Positions 25,430 through 33,546 of a DNA stretch of 64,000 nt are shown in pieces. The stretch lies in contig NZ_CP157000.1 of assembly GCF_039905635.1 (NCBI RefSeq), positions 4,216,001 through 4,280,000 of the forward strand. The letters are read 5' to 3'. A program made the position numbers and the translations under genes. Origin of the DNA: Microbacterium sp. ProA8 (GTDB taxonomy: Bacteria > Actinomycetota > Actinomycetes > Actinomycetales > Microbacteriaceae). Position 1 is the first letter of the stretch. Every line of letters starts with the position of its first letter. The notes under the pieces are model-generated. The model saw nothing but the letters and a program-made list of their open reading frames with translations. It did no database searches and had not been told where the DNA came from.

Positions 25430-26361
25430 CAGCTGCTCCGCTTCTTGTTCCAGAGGAACTGCACGATCGTCACGATGATGCACATGAAGAACAGCGCCAC
25501 CGCGGCGGCCGAGGCGTAGCCGAACTGGCTCTCTTCGAAGCCCTTGCGGTAGATGAACTGCGACATCACGAGGGTGGACTGACCCGGACCGCCGTCGGTC
25601 ATGACGAGGATCAGGTCGAAGATCTTGAACGAGTTGATCGTCAGCATGACGGTGACGAAGAACATCGTGGGACGCAGGCACGGCAGCGTCACGTTGACGA
25701 ACCGCTGCCACACGCTCGCGCCGTCGACGCGTGCGGCCTCGTGCAGCTCGCGGGGCACCGTCTGCAGACCGGCGAGGAACAGGATCATGTAGTAGCCCAT
25801 ATCGCGCCACGTGCCGACGATGACGACGGCGGGCATCGCCCACTCGGGCGAGGTGAGCCATCCGGGCGGGTTCTGGATGCCGATGAACCGGAGGAACTCG
25901 TTGATCGGGCCGTACTCGGGGCTGAAGAGCAGGTTCCAGACGACCGCGATCGCGACGATCGAGGTGATGTAGGGGAAGAACGCGGCTGTGCGGAAGAACG
26001 CGACACCGCGGATCTTGTTGTTCAGCAGCAGCGCCAGGCCAAGCGAGACGATGATCGTCAGCGGAATGTGCAGCGCCGAGTAGTACAGGGTGTTGATGAC
26101 CGAGATGCGGAAGCTGCCGTCGCCGATGAGGCGCTCGAAGTTCGCGAGTCCGACCCAGTTCGCCGTGCCGAAGACGTTCCAGTTCGTGAACGACATGTAG
26201 AACAGCACGACGATCGGCACCAGGGTGAGCAGACCGAAGCCGAGGAAGTTGGGAAGGATGAAGCTCCACCCGATGAGGGTGTTGCGCAGCCGCAGCTTCG
26301 AGCGCCGGCGGCGCACGGGCGGCGGCGCGGTGCCGGCCTCTGTGGCAGTGATGGTCGCCAT
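25429..26361 (-). CDS. Carbohydrate ABC importer permease, first subunit
   Basis: 310 residues, MalF/UgpA type. The N-terminal basic stretch RRRRSKLRLRN is followed by six transmembrane helices. The EAA loop is RELHEAARVDGASVWQRFVN. The start is fixed by GGAGGT seven bases before the ATG. It pairs with the next permease and the lipoprotein upstream to import oligosaccharides. Confidence 0.94.
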   Translation of the reverse strand: MATITATEAGTAPPPVRRRRSKLRLRNTLIGWSFILPNFLGFGLLTLVPIVVLFYMSFTNWNVFGTANWVGLANFERLIGDGSFRISVINTLYYSALHIPLTIIVSLGLALLLNNKIRGVAFFRTAAFFPYITSIVAIAVVWNLLFSPEYGPINEFLRFIGIQNPPGWLTSPEWAMPAVVIVGTWRDMGYYMILFLAGLQTVPRELHEAARVDGASVWQRFVNVTLPCLRPTMFFVTVMLTINSFKIFDLILVMTDGGPGQSTLVMSQFIYRKGFEESQFGYASAAAVALFFMCIIVTIVQFLWNKKRSS

Positions 26362-26470
26362 GGCGGACCTCCAGTGGGGTGGATGTAGCGGGGGGCGGTG
26401 ACCGGCACGCCCGGGAGGAGCGGGCCGGTCACCGGGTGTCCGGTGTGTCGGCGCATCAGGCGCCGAGTGC

Positions 26471-26510
26471 CGTCCGGCCGGCCCGGGAGAAGTCCCGGGC
26501 CGGGCGGACG
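26471..26510 (-). promoter_or_regulatory. Intercistronic stem-loop after the binding-protein gene
   Basis: Bases 26471-26488 pair with 26493-26510 (17 of 18 pairs) around the tetraloop GAAG. Such hairpins between a binding-protein gene and its permease genes usually stabilise the upstream mRNA and reduce read-through, giving more lipoprotein than permease. The rest of the 157-bp gap (26362-26518) shows only the GGAGGT of the permease. Confidence 0.7.
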
Positions 26511-26518
26511 ACGAGGGA

Positions 26519-27820
26519 TCAGTCGGTGCCGACCTCATTGGCGACGCGGTCCTGCGCCTCCGTGATGGCGTCCGCGACGGACTTGGAGCCCGACATGATC
26601 GCCGTGTGCATGTCGCCGAGGATGCCCTGGATCGCCGCGGCCTTGTCGGACGTCGGGTTCTCGGGGTGAACCTCGTGCGTCGAGTACGCGAACTTCGACA
26701 GGTCGTCCGACGGGGCACCGTCGACCGAGAAGTACGTCTCGACGACGCCGTCCGTCAGCAGCGCCGGCGTGATGCCGATCTCCGCGAGCACCTGCGCGCC
26801 CTCTTCGCCGGCGGCGAAGGCGAGGAACTCCTTGGCGGCCGCCACCTTGGACTCGTCGATCGCGGCGTTGATGCCGAAACCGGTCGGGTCGCCGAAGGTC
26901 ACCGGGGTGTTGTCGAGACCGGCGGTGTCCGAGTCGACCTGCGGGATCGGCGCGATGCCCCACTCGAAGTCATCCGCGTCGCCCGACGCCTGCTGCGCGA
27001 TGAGGGTCGCGACGAACCACGTGCCCATGGGCAGCATGGCGGCGTTCTGCTTGCCGAACTCGCCCTGGTACGTGACCTGGTTCGCCTTCGCGGTGTTGAA
27101 GTCGAGCTGGTCGCCCGCGTCCTGCAGTGCGAGGACGTTGTCGTAGAACGGCTCCATGTAGTCGTACTCGCCCTCGAGGATGTCGCCGTCCGACTGCGCG
27201 TTCGCGAAGCCCTGGACCGTCGACTGCCAGTTGTGCAGGTACGCGCCCTTGGCGGTGCCGCCCGCGCCGGCGATGCCCTCGGTCAGTGCCGCAGCGGCGT
27301 CGCTGTAGTCGTCCCACGTCCACGAGCCGTCCGGGTACTCGACGCCGGCCTGGTCGAACAGCGCCTTGTTGTAGTACAGCACCCACGAGTCGTTGCGGTA
27401 CGGCACGGCGTAGGCGGTGCCGTCGACCTCGTACGAACCGGCGCCGCTGATCTCGTCGGGCAGCTCGACGTCCGACACATCGAGCAGCTGGCCGCCGTTC
27501 ACGAAGGTGGGAACGAACTTGACCTCCTTCTGCGTGATGATGTCGGGGCCCGAGCCGGCAGCGAGGTCGGCCGTGATGAGGGTGTTGTACTCGGTCGCGT
27601 CGTAGCCCTTGAGCTCGATCGTGACGTCGGGGTTCTCCTCGTGGAACGCGTCCGCGAGCTTCTGGAATTCGGGCGTGGTGTCGAGGCTCCAGCCTGACAG
27701 GGAGAGGGTGACCGGGCCCGACGACTCCTCGGGGGCGGCCTCGCCGCCGCCGCTGCAGCCGGCGAGAGCGAGCGTGGCGACCACGGCGACGCCGGCCGCG
27801 GCAGCGAATGAACGCTTCAT
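26519..27820 (-). CDS. Carbohydrate ABC importer substrate-binding lipoprotein
   Basis: 433 residues. A lipoprotein signal peptide ends in LALAGC (acylated C22), followed by a short Gly/Ser/Glu tether. The mature part has the features of family 1 sugar-binding proteins: VTLSLSGWSLDTTPEFQKLADAF, NPDVTIELKGYD, and the hinge WVLYYNKALFDQAGVEYPDG. It would capture the oligosaccharide and deliver it to the two permeases. Its gene follows the DUF2264 gene by 49 bp. Confidence 0.94.
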   Translation of the reverse strand: MKRSFAAAAGVAVVATLALAGCSGGGEAAPEESSGPVTLSLSGWSLDTTPEFQKLADAFHEENPDVTIELKGYDATEYNTLITADLAAGSGPDIITQKEVKFVPTFVNGGQLLDVSDVELPDEISGAGSYEVDGTAYAVPYRNDSWVLYYNKALFDQAGVEYPDGSWTWDDYSDAAAALTEGIAGAGGTAKGAYLHNWQSTVQGFANAQSDGDILEGEYDYMEPFYDNVLALQDAGDQLDFNTAKANQVTYQGEFGKQNAAMLPMGTWFVATLIAQQASGDADDFEWGIAPIPQVDSDTAGLDNTPVTFGDPTGFGINAAIDESKVAAAKEFLAFAAGEEGAQVLAEIGITPALLTDGVVETYFSVDGAPSDDLSKFAYSTHEVHPENPTSDKAAAIQGILGDMHTAIMSGSKSVADAITEAQDRVANEVGTD

Positions 27821-27869
27821 TCTGGGGGTACTCCTTTGTGATTGCGGACCCGTCCTCGGGCCCATCGGG

Positions 27870-30032
27870 TTACCGGTTCGCGACGGACGCGGTTCCGGGG
27901 TGTGCAAGGCGACTCGTGGTCGCCGTTCCGTCGGGCCAGGTGACCGTGACGGTGGTCTGTTCGCCGTCGTCTGCGACGGCGACGCTCCCCGCGCCGTCTG
28001 CCGGCGCGGCGAGATCTGCGGTGGTGAGCTCGACGAGCGTCGCGCTCCACTCCCCCGGCACGACCGGGTAGGTCACGACCGGCACGGCGGCGAGGGGCCC
28101 GAGCGGGCTGGCGTCCTCGCGCGTCTCGATCGAGAGCGTGCCGGTGCCGAGAAGGGGACGGATGCCGGAGCTCAGGCCGTTCGCGACCACCGAGGCCGCG
28201 GCATCCGTCGTCTTCTCCCCCACCGCCGCTTCCTCAGCTGAGGACACCGCCGCGTCCTCAGTTGAGGACACCGCGGCGTCCTCAGTTGAGGAAGAGGGCC
28301 GAGATGAGGAGCGCGACTCGGCGTTTCGGCCCTCATTCTGGCGCAGCTCCTCGATTGAGGAACGGGGCTCTTCGTGGGATGCCAGGGCCCAGCCGCCGAC
28401 GCGGAGGCGCAGCGCGCCGGCGTCGACCCCGGGCTCGAGGGCGTCGACGCGTGCGAGGCGCACCTCCCACGGCCCGCGCACGAGCGAGTGCACCTCGACG
28501 ACGCCCGCGATCTCGACGTCGCCGTCGATGCCCGAGCCGTGACGGTGGGAGACGGGACGCAGCGTGATCCAGTGGGCGCGTGACACCGAGGCGGCGATGC
28601 CGACCCGGCCGTGCTCGTCGTCCTGCACGCGCACGTCGATGAGGTCCATCGCGGCGCGGTGGGTGGGCCGGCCGGCGTCGTCGACGAGGGCGACCGACTG
28701 CTCGAGGGGCTCTTCGAAGGCACGCTGGTTCGCGAGCGGTGCGGCCGCGGTCGCGTAGCCGATGCGGGCGTACAGCGGCGAGTCGCCGACCAGGCTGCCG
28801 TCGGCGGCGTGGTCGGTGCCGTGGTTGGCGATGCGCACGATGCCGTCGGCGCGCGTTCCCGAGATCACCCAGCCGGCCGGACGCACGACGCGCAGCTCGT
28901 CGCCCGCCTCGATCGGCAGCGGCTCGCTCTCGGCGGCCCACACCGGGTGATCGGCCGGCAGCGAGATGCCGAGCAGACCCTTGACGGCCCAGTACGGCGA
29001 GCCCGGCCCGGAGTACGACTGCGCGAGCTCGCGCCACTCGTGATGCCAGCCCATGGTGAGGACGCCGTCCTCGCCGGGGACGTCCTGCTCGACGAAGTGC
29101 GCCACGACGGCGTTCGCCGCGCGCCGAAGCTGCCCGAGCGAGACCGAGGGAACCTCGGCGAGCGCGCCGACCCAGAAGGGCGCCGCCGCCGCGAAGCGGT
29201 AGATGAGGCTGCGACCCTGAACGAGCGGCGAGCCGTCGGCGCCCACGAGGGCGACGGCATCCTGCAGGAAGCGGTCGAGGCGGGCGATGTCGCCCGGGGT
29301 GCGGCCGGCGGTGAGCTCGTCGGCGCCCTGCATGCGCGACCACAGCACGGGGTACGTGTGCAGCGCCCAGCCCACGTAGTGGTCGTAGGAGCGCTCGAAG
29401 CCGTCCGAGATCCAGCCGTCCTCGCGCACCAGCGCGTCGTGGAGCGCAAGGTCGTCGGCGATGTCCTGCGCCGACCACGGCCCGCCGACCGAGCGGAGGA
29501 ACGTCTGCACGACGACGCGGAACCAGAGCCAGTTCGTCTTCGGGTAGGTCGCGTCGCCCACGACGGGGGAGAGGTACGCGATCACGCGCTCCTGCGTCAG
29601 GGCGTCGAGGCGATCCCAGATCCACGGCCGGGTCATGTCGAGCACCAGCGCGAGGGACGCGGCCTCGACCTTCGCCTGCGCGTGCTCGTCCAGTCGCACC
29701 CAGCGGTCCTCGGCATCCGGGTCGACACCCGTGACGATGCCGCGGCGGTAGAAGTCGGCGAGCTCCTCGGTGCCCTCGCCGCGCGCGCCGGCGATGCGGA
29801 ACCCCGCGAGGAGGAAGGTGCGGGCGAAGCCCTCGAGCCCGTCGACGGCGTGGCCGTAGCCGCCCTCGGCGCCGGGGAAGTGGATGCGGCCGGCACCGGG
29901 AGATGCGTGCGTGCGAGCGGTGTCGAGCAGGCGGTCGGCGTAGGCCAGCCACTCCGTCCGCGTCCACTCACGGGCGGCCCAGGCAGAACCCGTCGCGATG
30001 CGCGCCGACGTGGTGGGTTGCTGGACCGTCAC
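27870..30032 (-). CDS. DUF2264 domain protein
   Basis: 720 residues without a signal peptide. The N-terminal helical barrel (about 15-400; YADRLLDTARTHASPGAGRIHFPG, YPKTNWLWFRVVVQTFLR, EDGWISDGFERSYDHYVGWALHTYP) is the DUF2264 signature. A C-terminal beta domain (about 410-715) follows, which resembles the layout of lyases and hydrolases acting on uronates. Activity in the family is not settled. Residues about 555-610 contain an acidic/serine repeat (SSTEDAAV units) encoded by 24-bp tandem repeats, clearly inserted in a conserved region. It is the first gene of the minus-strand operon. Confidence 0.85.
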   Translation of the reverse strand: MTVQQPTTSARIATGSAWAAREWTRTEWLAYADRLLDTARTHASPGAGRIHFPGAEGGYGHAVDGLEGFARTFLLAGFRIAGARGEGTEELADFYRRGIVTGVDPDAEDRWVRLDEHAQAKVEAASLALVLDMTRPWIWDRLDALTQERVIAYLSPVVGDATYPKTNWLWFRVVVQTFLRSVGGPWSAQDIADDLALHDALVREDGWISDGFERSYDHYVGWALHTYPVLWSRMQGADELTAGRTPGDIARLDRFLQDAVALVGADGSPLVQGRSLIYRFAAAAPFWVGALAEVPSVSLGQLRRAANAVVAHFVEQDVPGEDGVLTMGWHHEWRELAQSYSGPGSPYWAVKGLLGISLPADHPVWAAESEPLPIEAGDELRVVRPAGWVISGTRADGIVRIANHGTDHAADGSLVGDSPLYARIGYATAAAPLANQRAFEEPLEQSVALVDDAGRPTHRAAMDLIDVRVQDDEHGRVGIAASVSRAHWITLRPVSHRHGSGIDGDVEIAGVVEVHSLVRGPWEVRLARVDALEPGVDAGALRLRVGGWALASHEEPRSSIEELRQNEGRNAESRSSSRPSSSTEDAAVSSTEDAAVSSAEEAAVGEKTTDAAASVVANGLSSGIRPLLGTGTLSIETREDASPLGPLAAVPVVTYPVVPGEWSATLVELTTADLAAPADGAGSVAVADDGEQTTVTVTWPDGTATTSRLAHPGTASVANR
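28231..28361. repeat. In-frame tandem array built on the palindrome TCCTCAGCTGAGGA
   Basis: The 14-bp palindrome, or a one- or two-base variant, occurs at 28231, 28255, 28279 and 28348. The first three have a 24-bp period (eight codons, SSTEDAAV-like). It lies inside the DUF2264 gene without breaking the frame. Confidence 0.85.
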
Positions 30033-30093
30033 TGGGATCTCCCTTGATGCCTACATGTCTCCGCGTCGTGCCAGCGGAAAGCGAACGTTTGGG

Positions 30094-30145
30094 ACTGTAT
30101 CAACCCGATTCGTTCATTGCAAGATTGTTTGAGATTCGTTATGAT
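30094..30145. promoter_or_regulatory. Divergent promoter pair sharing one palindromic -35 box
   Basis: TTGCAA at 30117-30122 is its own reverse complement. Rightward, 17 bp further, is TATGAT (30140-30145), driving the lyase-regulator operon. Leftward, also 17 bp away, is TACAGT (30094-30099 on the minus strand), driving the DUF2264-importer operon. Both match sigma70-type promoters. The surrounding 193-bp gap (30033-30225) is markedly AT-richer than the genes. Confidence 0.7.
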
Positions 30146-30162
30146 CGTTTGTGATCGCTTTC
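30133..30162. promoter_or_regulatory. Three 10-bp direct repeats, candidate regulator site
   Basis: GATTCGTTAT, GATCGTTTGT and GATCGCTTTC follow one another on the same DNA face, overlapping the rightward -10 box. A further GATTCGTT lies at 30107-30114. Repeats spaced one helical turn apart are typical of DeoR-type operators; the DeoR/LacI chimera encoded at 32358-33464 is the likely ligand (inference). Confidence 0.5.
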
Positions 30163-30225
30163 CGGATCGGATTCGTCCGGAACCGGCCGCGAACCTTCAC
30201 CACGGTGAATCAATGAGGAGGAACC

Positions 30226-32361
30226 TTGACGACCGCGACGGCCCCCACGCCCGCTGCAGGAGCCTGGCACACGAGCCCTGACAGGTCGCCGGAAGCGGCC
30301 TTCCGCGGTGCGCTGTCCGCCGTCTACCTGGAGCAGGCGGGCGCTGACGCCGCCGACTTCGAGGCCGCCCTCGCCGCGCTCCTGGCACCCGCGGAGCGTG
30401 CGCTCCCGGTCCCGGCCGCCGACGACCGGGGGACGTGGGGCCCGCAGGGGAGCGCCGACCCCATCGCGATCCGCGACGTGCTGCAGCGCGCCGCGGCCGA
30501 GCGGGCCGCGGCCTGGCCGGTGCCGCTCGCGACCGCCGCCGCCCGCCTGCACGACGACGGCGACCGCGAGGGCTGGGAGAGCATCGTGTTCGAGCGGCAG
30601 CGGCGGCTTGCCCGCGCCGCGATCGCCGCTGCGCACCACGCCGACGACGAGACCGGTGCGGTGTGGCTCGCCGAGGTCCTCGACGGCGTGTGGCTCATCT
30701 GCGAGCAGAGCTCGTGGTGCTGGCCGGCGCACGACGACGCGTTCCGCGAGCGGGGGTCGGTGCTCCCGACGGTGACCGCGCCGTATCTCGACCTGGGCGC
30801 GGGCGAGGCGGTGGCGCTTCTGACCTGGATCGATCATCTCCTCGGCACGCGGCTCGAAGCCCGGTACCCCGGCATCCGCTCCCGCATCCGCCACGAGGCC
30901 CGCGTGCGCGTGTTCGACCCGTTCACCCAGCGCCGCGACTGGCACTGGCTCGGACTCGACGGCGATGTGCACAACTGGAATCCGTGGATCCACGGCAACG
31001 TGCTGCTCGCGGCGCTGCGGCTGCTCGACGACCCCGCAGACGCCGGCGAGCGCGCGCACATCGCCGCCCTCGCGATCGAGGGGATCGACCGCTACGTCTC
31101 GGTGCTGCCGGCCGACGGCGCGATCGACGAGGGGTACGCCTACTGGTGGAACGGCGCGTGCCGCGCCCTCGAGGCACTCGACCTGCTGCACCACGCCACC
31201 GGGGGAGTGCTCGACGCGTCGGGCATCCCGGCTTTGCGGGAGACCGTCGCCTTCCCCCACCGCATGCACCTCGGCGGTGACTGGTACCTGAACCTGGCCG
31301 ACGGGCAGGCGCGCGTCCCGGCCGCGCAGCCGTGGCACGCGCTGCACCGGGCGGCGCGGAGAGCGGGCGATACGGATGCCGCTTCCCACGCCGCCTCGCA
31401 CCGCATCGCCGGCACGCCCGCCGCCACGGAGCACGAGGGGTTCGGCCGGCTGCTGCGCGGCATCACCGATCGCGCGTGGGTCGACGCCGCGCAGACGTCG
31501 TCGCCCTTCCCGCGGGACGTGTGGCTGCCCTCGACCGAGGTGATGCTCGCCCGCGAGCGCGCCGGCACGAGCCGCGGGCTGACCGTCGCCGTCAAGGGCG
31601 GCCACAACGGCGAGCACCACAACCACAACGACGTCGGCTCGTTCGTCGTCGCGTCCGACGGGGTACCCGTGATCGTCGACGCGGGCCGTCCGACCTACAC
31701 GCTGCAGACCTTCGGCCCCGACCGCTACGACATCTGGACGATGCAGAGCGGCTGGCACAACGTTCCCGTGATCGATGGCCTCGAGCAGAGCGCGGGTGCG
31801 GGGTTCGCGGCCTCCGACGTCGAGGTCGCCCTGGGCGACGACGCCGCGACCCTCGCTCTCGAGCTCTCCGGGGCCTACCCCGGCGCCCTGTCCTGGCATC
31901 GAGCGGTGCGCCTCGAACGGCCCGCGCGCCGCATCGTCGTCGAGGACTCCTGGCAATCCTCGCTCGTTGAGCGAGCGAGAAACGTGGTCGTTGAGCGAGC
32001 TCGCGAGTCGAAACGCAAAGACGAAACGCCTCGAACCGACGAGAACGCACCGGCACCCGAGCACGGGGGCGCGAACGCCGAGACGATCGGTGCCACGCAG
32101 GTGCGGATGCTGCTCGCCGGCGACGTGCGCCGCGAGAGGGCCGGCGCGGTGGTGGTCACTCCCCTCGACGGCGCCACGCCCGTACGCATCTCATGGCCAG
32201 ACGGCGTCGCCGCGGCGCTCGTGGTGCGCGAGCTGGACGACCCCATGCTCACCAGCGTGTGGGGCTCACGACTCACCCGGCTGGATCTGGATGTGACGGC
32301 GCGCGACAGCGTCACCGTCACGATAGAACTGGATCTGACGAACCCGAAGGGCGCCCGATGA
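30226..32361 (+). CDS. Heparinase II/III-like polysaccharide lyase family protein
   Basis: 711 residues, no signal peptide. An alpha/alpha toroid (about 60-380; WHWLGLDGDVHNWNPWIHGNVL, DGAIDEGYAYWWNGACRALEAL) precedes the heparinase II/III beta-sandwich, with the diagnostic KGGHNGEHHNHNDVGSFVVA near residue 460 carrying the catalytic and metal histidines. It should cleave uronate-containing oligosaccharides by beta-elimination in the cytoplasm. TTG start, supported by GAGGAGG five bases upstream. Residues about 578-605 (LVERARNVVVERARESKRKDE) are an in-frame copy of the dispersed repeat. Its stop overlaps the regulator ATG. Confidence 0.87.
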   Translation: MTTATAPTPAAGAWHTSPDRSPEAAFRGALSAVYLEQAGADAADFEAALAALLAPAERALPVPAADDRGTWGPQGSADPIAIRDVLQRAAAERAAAWPVPLATAAARLHDDGDREGWESIVFERQRRLARAAIAAAHHADDETGAVWLAEVLDGVWLICEQSSWCWPAHDDAFRERGSVLPTVTAPYLDLGAGEAVALLTWIDHLLGTRLEARYPGIRSRIRHEARVRVFDPFTQRRDWHWLGLDGDVHNWNPWIHGNVLLAALRLLDDPADAGERAHIAALAIEGIDRYVSVLPADGAIDEGYAYWWNGACRALEALDLLHHATGGVLDASGIPALRETVAFPHRMHLGGDWYLNLADGQARVPAAQPWHALHRAARRAGDTDAASHAASHRIAGTPAATEHEGFGRLLRGITDRAWVDAAQTSSPFPRDVWLPSTEVMLARERAGTSRGLTVAVKGGHNGEHHNHNDVGSFVVASDGVPVIVDAGRPTYTLQTFGPDRYDIWTMQSGWHNVPVIDGLEQSAGAGFAASDVEVALGDDAATLALELSGAYPGALSWHRAVRLERPARRIVVEDSWQSSLVERARNVVVERARESKRKDETPRTDENAPAPEHGGANAETIGATQVRMLLAGDVRRERAGAVVVTPLDGATPVRISWPDGVAAALVVRELDDPMLTSVWGSRLTRLDLDVTARDSVTVTIELDLTNPKGAR
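31958..32034 (+). repeat. Dispersed palindromic repeat, copies B (diverged, in-frame)
   Basis: Two head-to-tail, partly degraded copies of the GTTGAGCGAGC ... GAAACG element, encoding an arginine/glutamate-rich insertion in the beta-sandwich region of the lyase-like protein. The frame is intact on both sides. Confidence 0.75.
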
Positions 32362-33464
32362 CCGACCAGACTCCGGCACTGCTCGCCGCCGAGCGGCGGG
32401 CGCACGTGCTGGCGGCACTCGAGCGCGACGGCGCCGTACGGGTCGCGCAGCTGATGGACGACCTCGGCGTCGCCCCGGTCACCCTCCGTCGCGACCTCGC
32501 GCAGATGGAGCGCGAAGGACTGCTGGTGCGCGTGCACGGCGGTGCGGTTCCCGCCGCGGGCGCCTTCGACGACGTGGAGCTGGGGCATCCGGTCTCCGTC
32601 ACCCGCACCGGCTCGATCGCGATGCTGGTGCCGTCGCTGAGCTTCTACTGGCCGAGCGTCGTGCGCGGCGCCGAGACCGAGGCCAGCCGGCACGGCCTGC
32701 GCGTCGTGCTGCGCGGCGCGTCGTACGAGCTGCAGGACGAGCGCCCGGTGCTCGAGCGCCTCGTGCACGCTGACGGCGTGCGCGGGCTCGTCGTCGCACC
32801 GAACACCGACACGCCTCACGCGCAGGACGTGGTGCAGTGGCTGGCCGAGTGCGGCGTGCCCAGCGTGCTGGTCGAGCGCGATGCCGTGGTGCAGCCTGAG
32901 GGCAGTCCCGTCGAGAACGTGACGACCGACCACGCGCTCGGCGCGGTGCTCGCGGCCCGCCATCTCGCCGCGCTCGGCCACCGCCGTGTCGGCCTCATCA
33001 TCGCGCGCGACTCGCCCACGTCCCGCAAGATCGCGGCCGGCTGGCAGGCCGCGTGCGTCGAGCTCGGCCTCACGCCGTCCGACCACTTCGAGACGAGCCT
33101 GCCGCCGCGCACGAGCCCCGACTTCTCGGCTGTCGTCGATGCGACGCTCGACGCGGCGCTGGCCAACTCGGTCACCGCGATCCTCGTCCACTCCGATCCG
33201 GAGGCGATGGCGTTCGTCGACCTGGCCCTCAACCGCGGCATCTCGGTGCCGGGCGACCTGTCGGTCGTCGCCTACGACGACGAGGTGGCCGAGCTGTTCA
33301 CTCCGGCGCTCACCGCCGTCAGCCCGCCGCGCAGCTCGGTCGGTCGCGCCGCGGTCGACCTGCTGGCGCGGCGCATCGAGGATCCGACGCGCCCGGTGCA
33401 CCGCGTCGTGCTGAACCCGACGCTGAACGTCCGCGGCTCCACCGCGCCGCCCCGCGGCGCCTGA
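32358..33464 (+). CDS. DeoR-HTH / LacI-sensor chimeric transcriptional regulator
   Basis: 368 residues. The N-terminal DeoR-type winged helix (about 8-65; RVAQLMDDLGVAPVTLRRDL, REGLLVRVHGGAV) is followed by a LacI/periplasmic-binding-like sensor domain (about 85-350; HLAALGHRRVGLIIA, SVVAYDDEVAELFTPALTAV). This architecture occurs in actinobacteria. It probably represses the divergent uronate operons until a pathway intermediate binds. The ATG overlaps the lyase stop (ATGA). The AT-rich divergent promoter region with 10-bp repeats is the probable target. Confidence 0.9.
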   Translation: MTDQTPALLAAERRAHVLAALERDGAVRVAQLMDDLGVAPVTLRRDLAQMEREGLLVRVHGGAVPAAGAFDDVELGHPVSVTRTGSIAMLVPSLSFYWPSVVRGAETEASRHGLRVVLRGASYELQDERPVLERLVHADGVRGLVVAPNTDTPHAQDVVQWLAECGVPSVLVERDAVVQPEGSPVENVTTDHALGAVLAARHLAALGHRRVGLIIARDSPTSRKIAAGWQAACVELGLTPSDHFETSLPPRTSPDFSAVVDATLDAALANSVTAILVHSDPEAMAFVDLALNRGISVPGDLSVVAYDDEVAELFTPALTAVSPPRSSVGRAAVDLLARRIEDPTRPVHRVVLNPTLNVRGSTAPPRGA

Positions 33465-33510
33465 CCCTCGCACGCGCGCAGGTCGCATTCCACCCACGGA
33501 ATACGGATGC

Positions 33511-33527
33511 GGCGGCCCAGTGCCGCC
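33511..33527. terminator. Stem-loop between convergent genes
   Basis: GGCGGC (33511-33516) pairs with GCCGCC (33522-33527) around CCAGT, between the regulator and the converging oxidoreductase gene. Confidence 0.4.
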
Positions 33528-33546
33528 GGCGTCCGGGCTGTCTGCG

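Noticed and set aside
28611..30047. A 478-codon plus-strand frame opposite the DUF2264 gene
   Set aside because: Antisense to a conserved gene, biased composition, no family features.
30139..32064. A 641-codon minus-strand frame opposite the heparinase-like gene
   Set aside because: Shadow; it would remove the divergent promoter region, and the plus-strand gene has clear motifs and a Shine-Dalgarno sequence.
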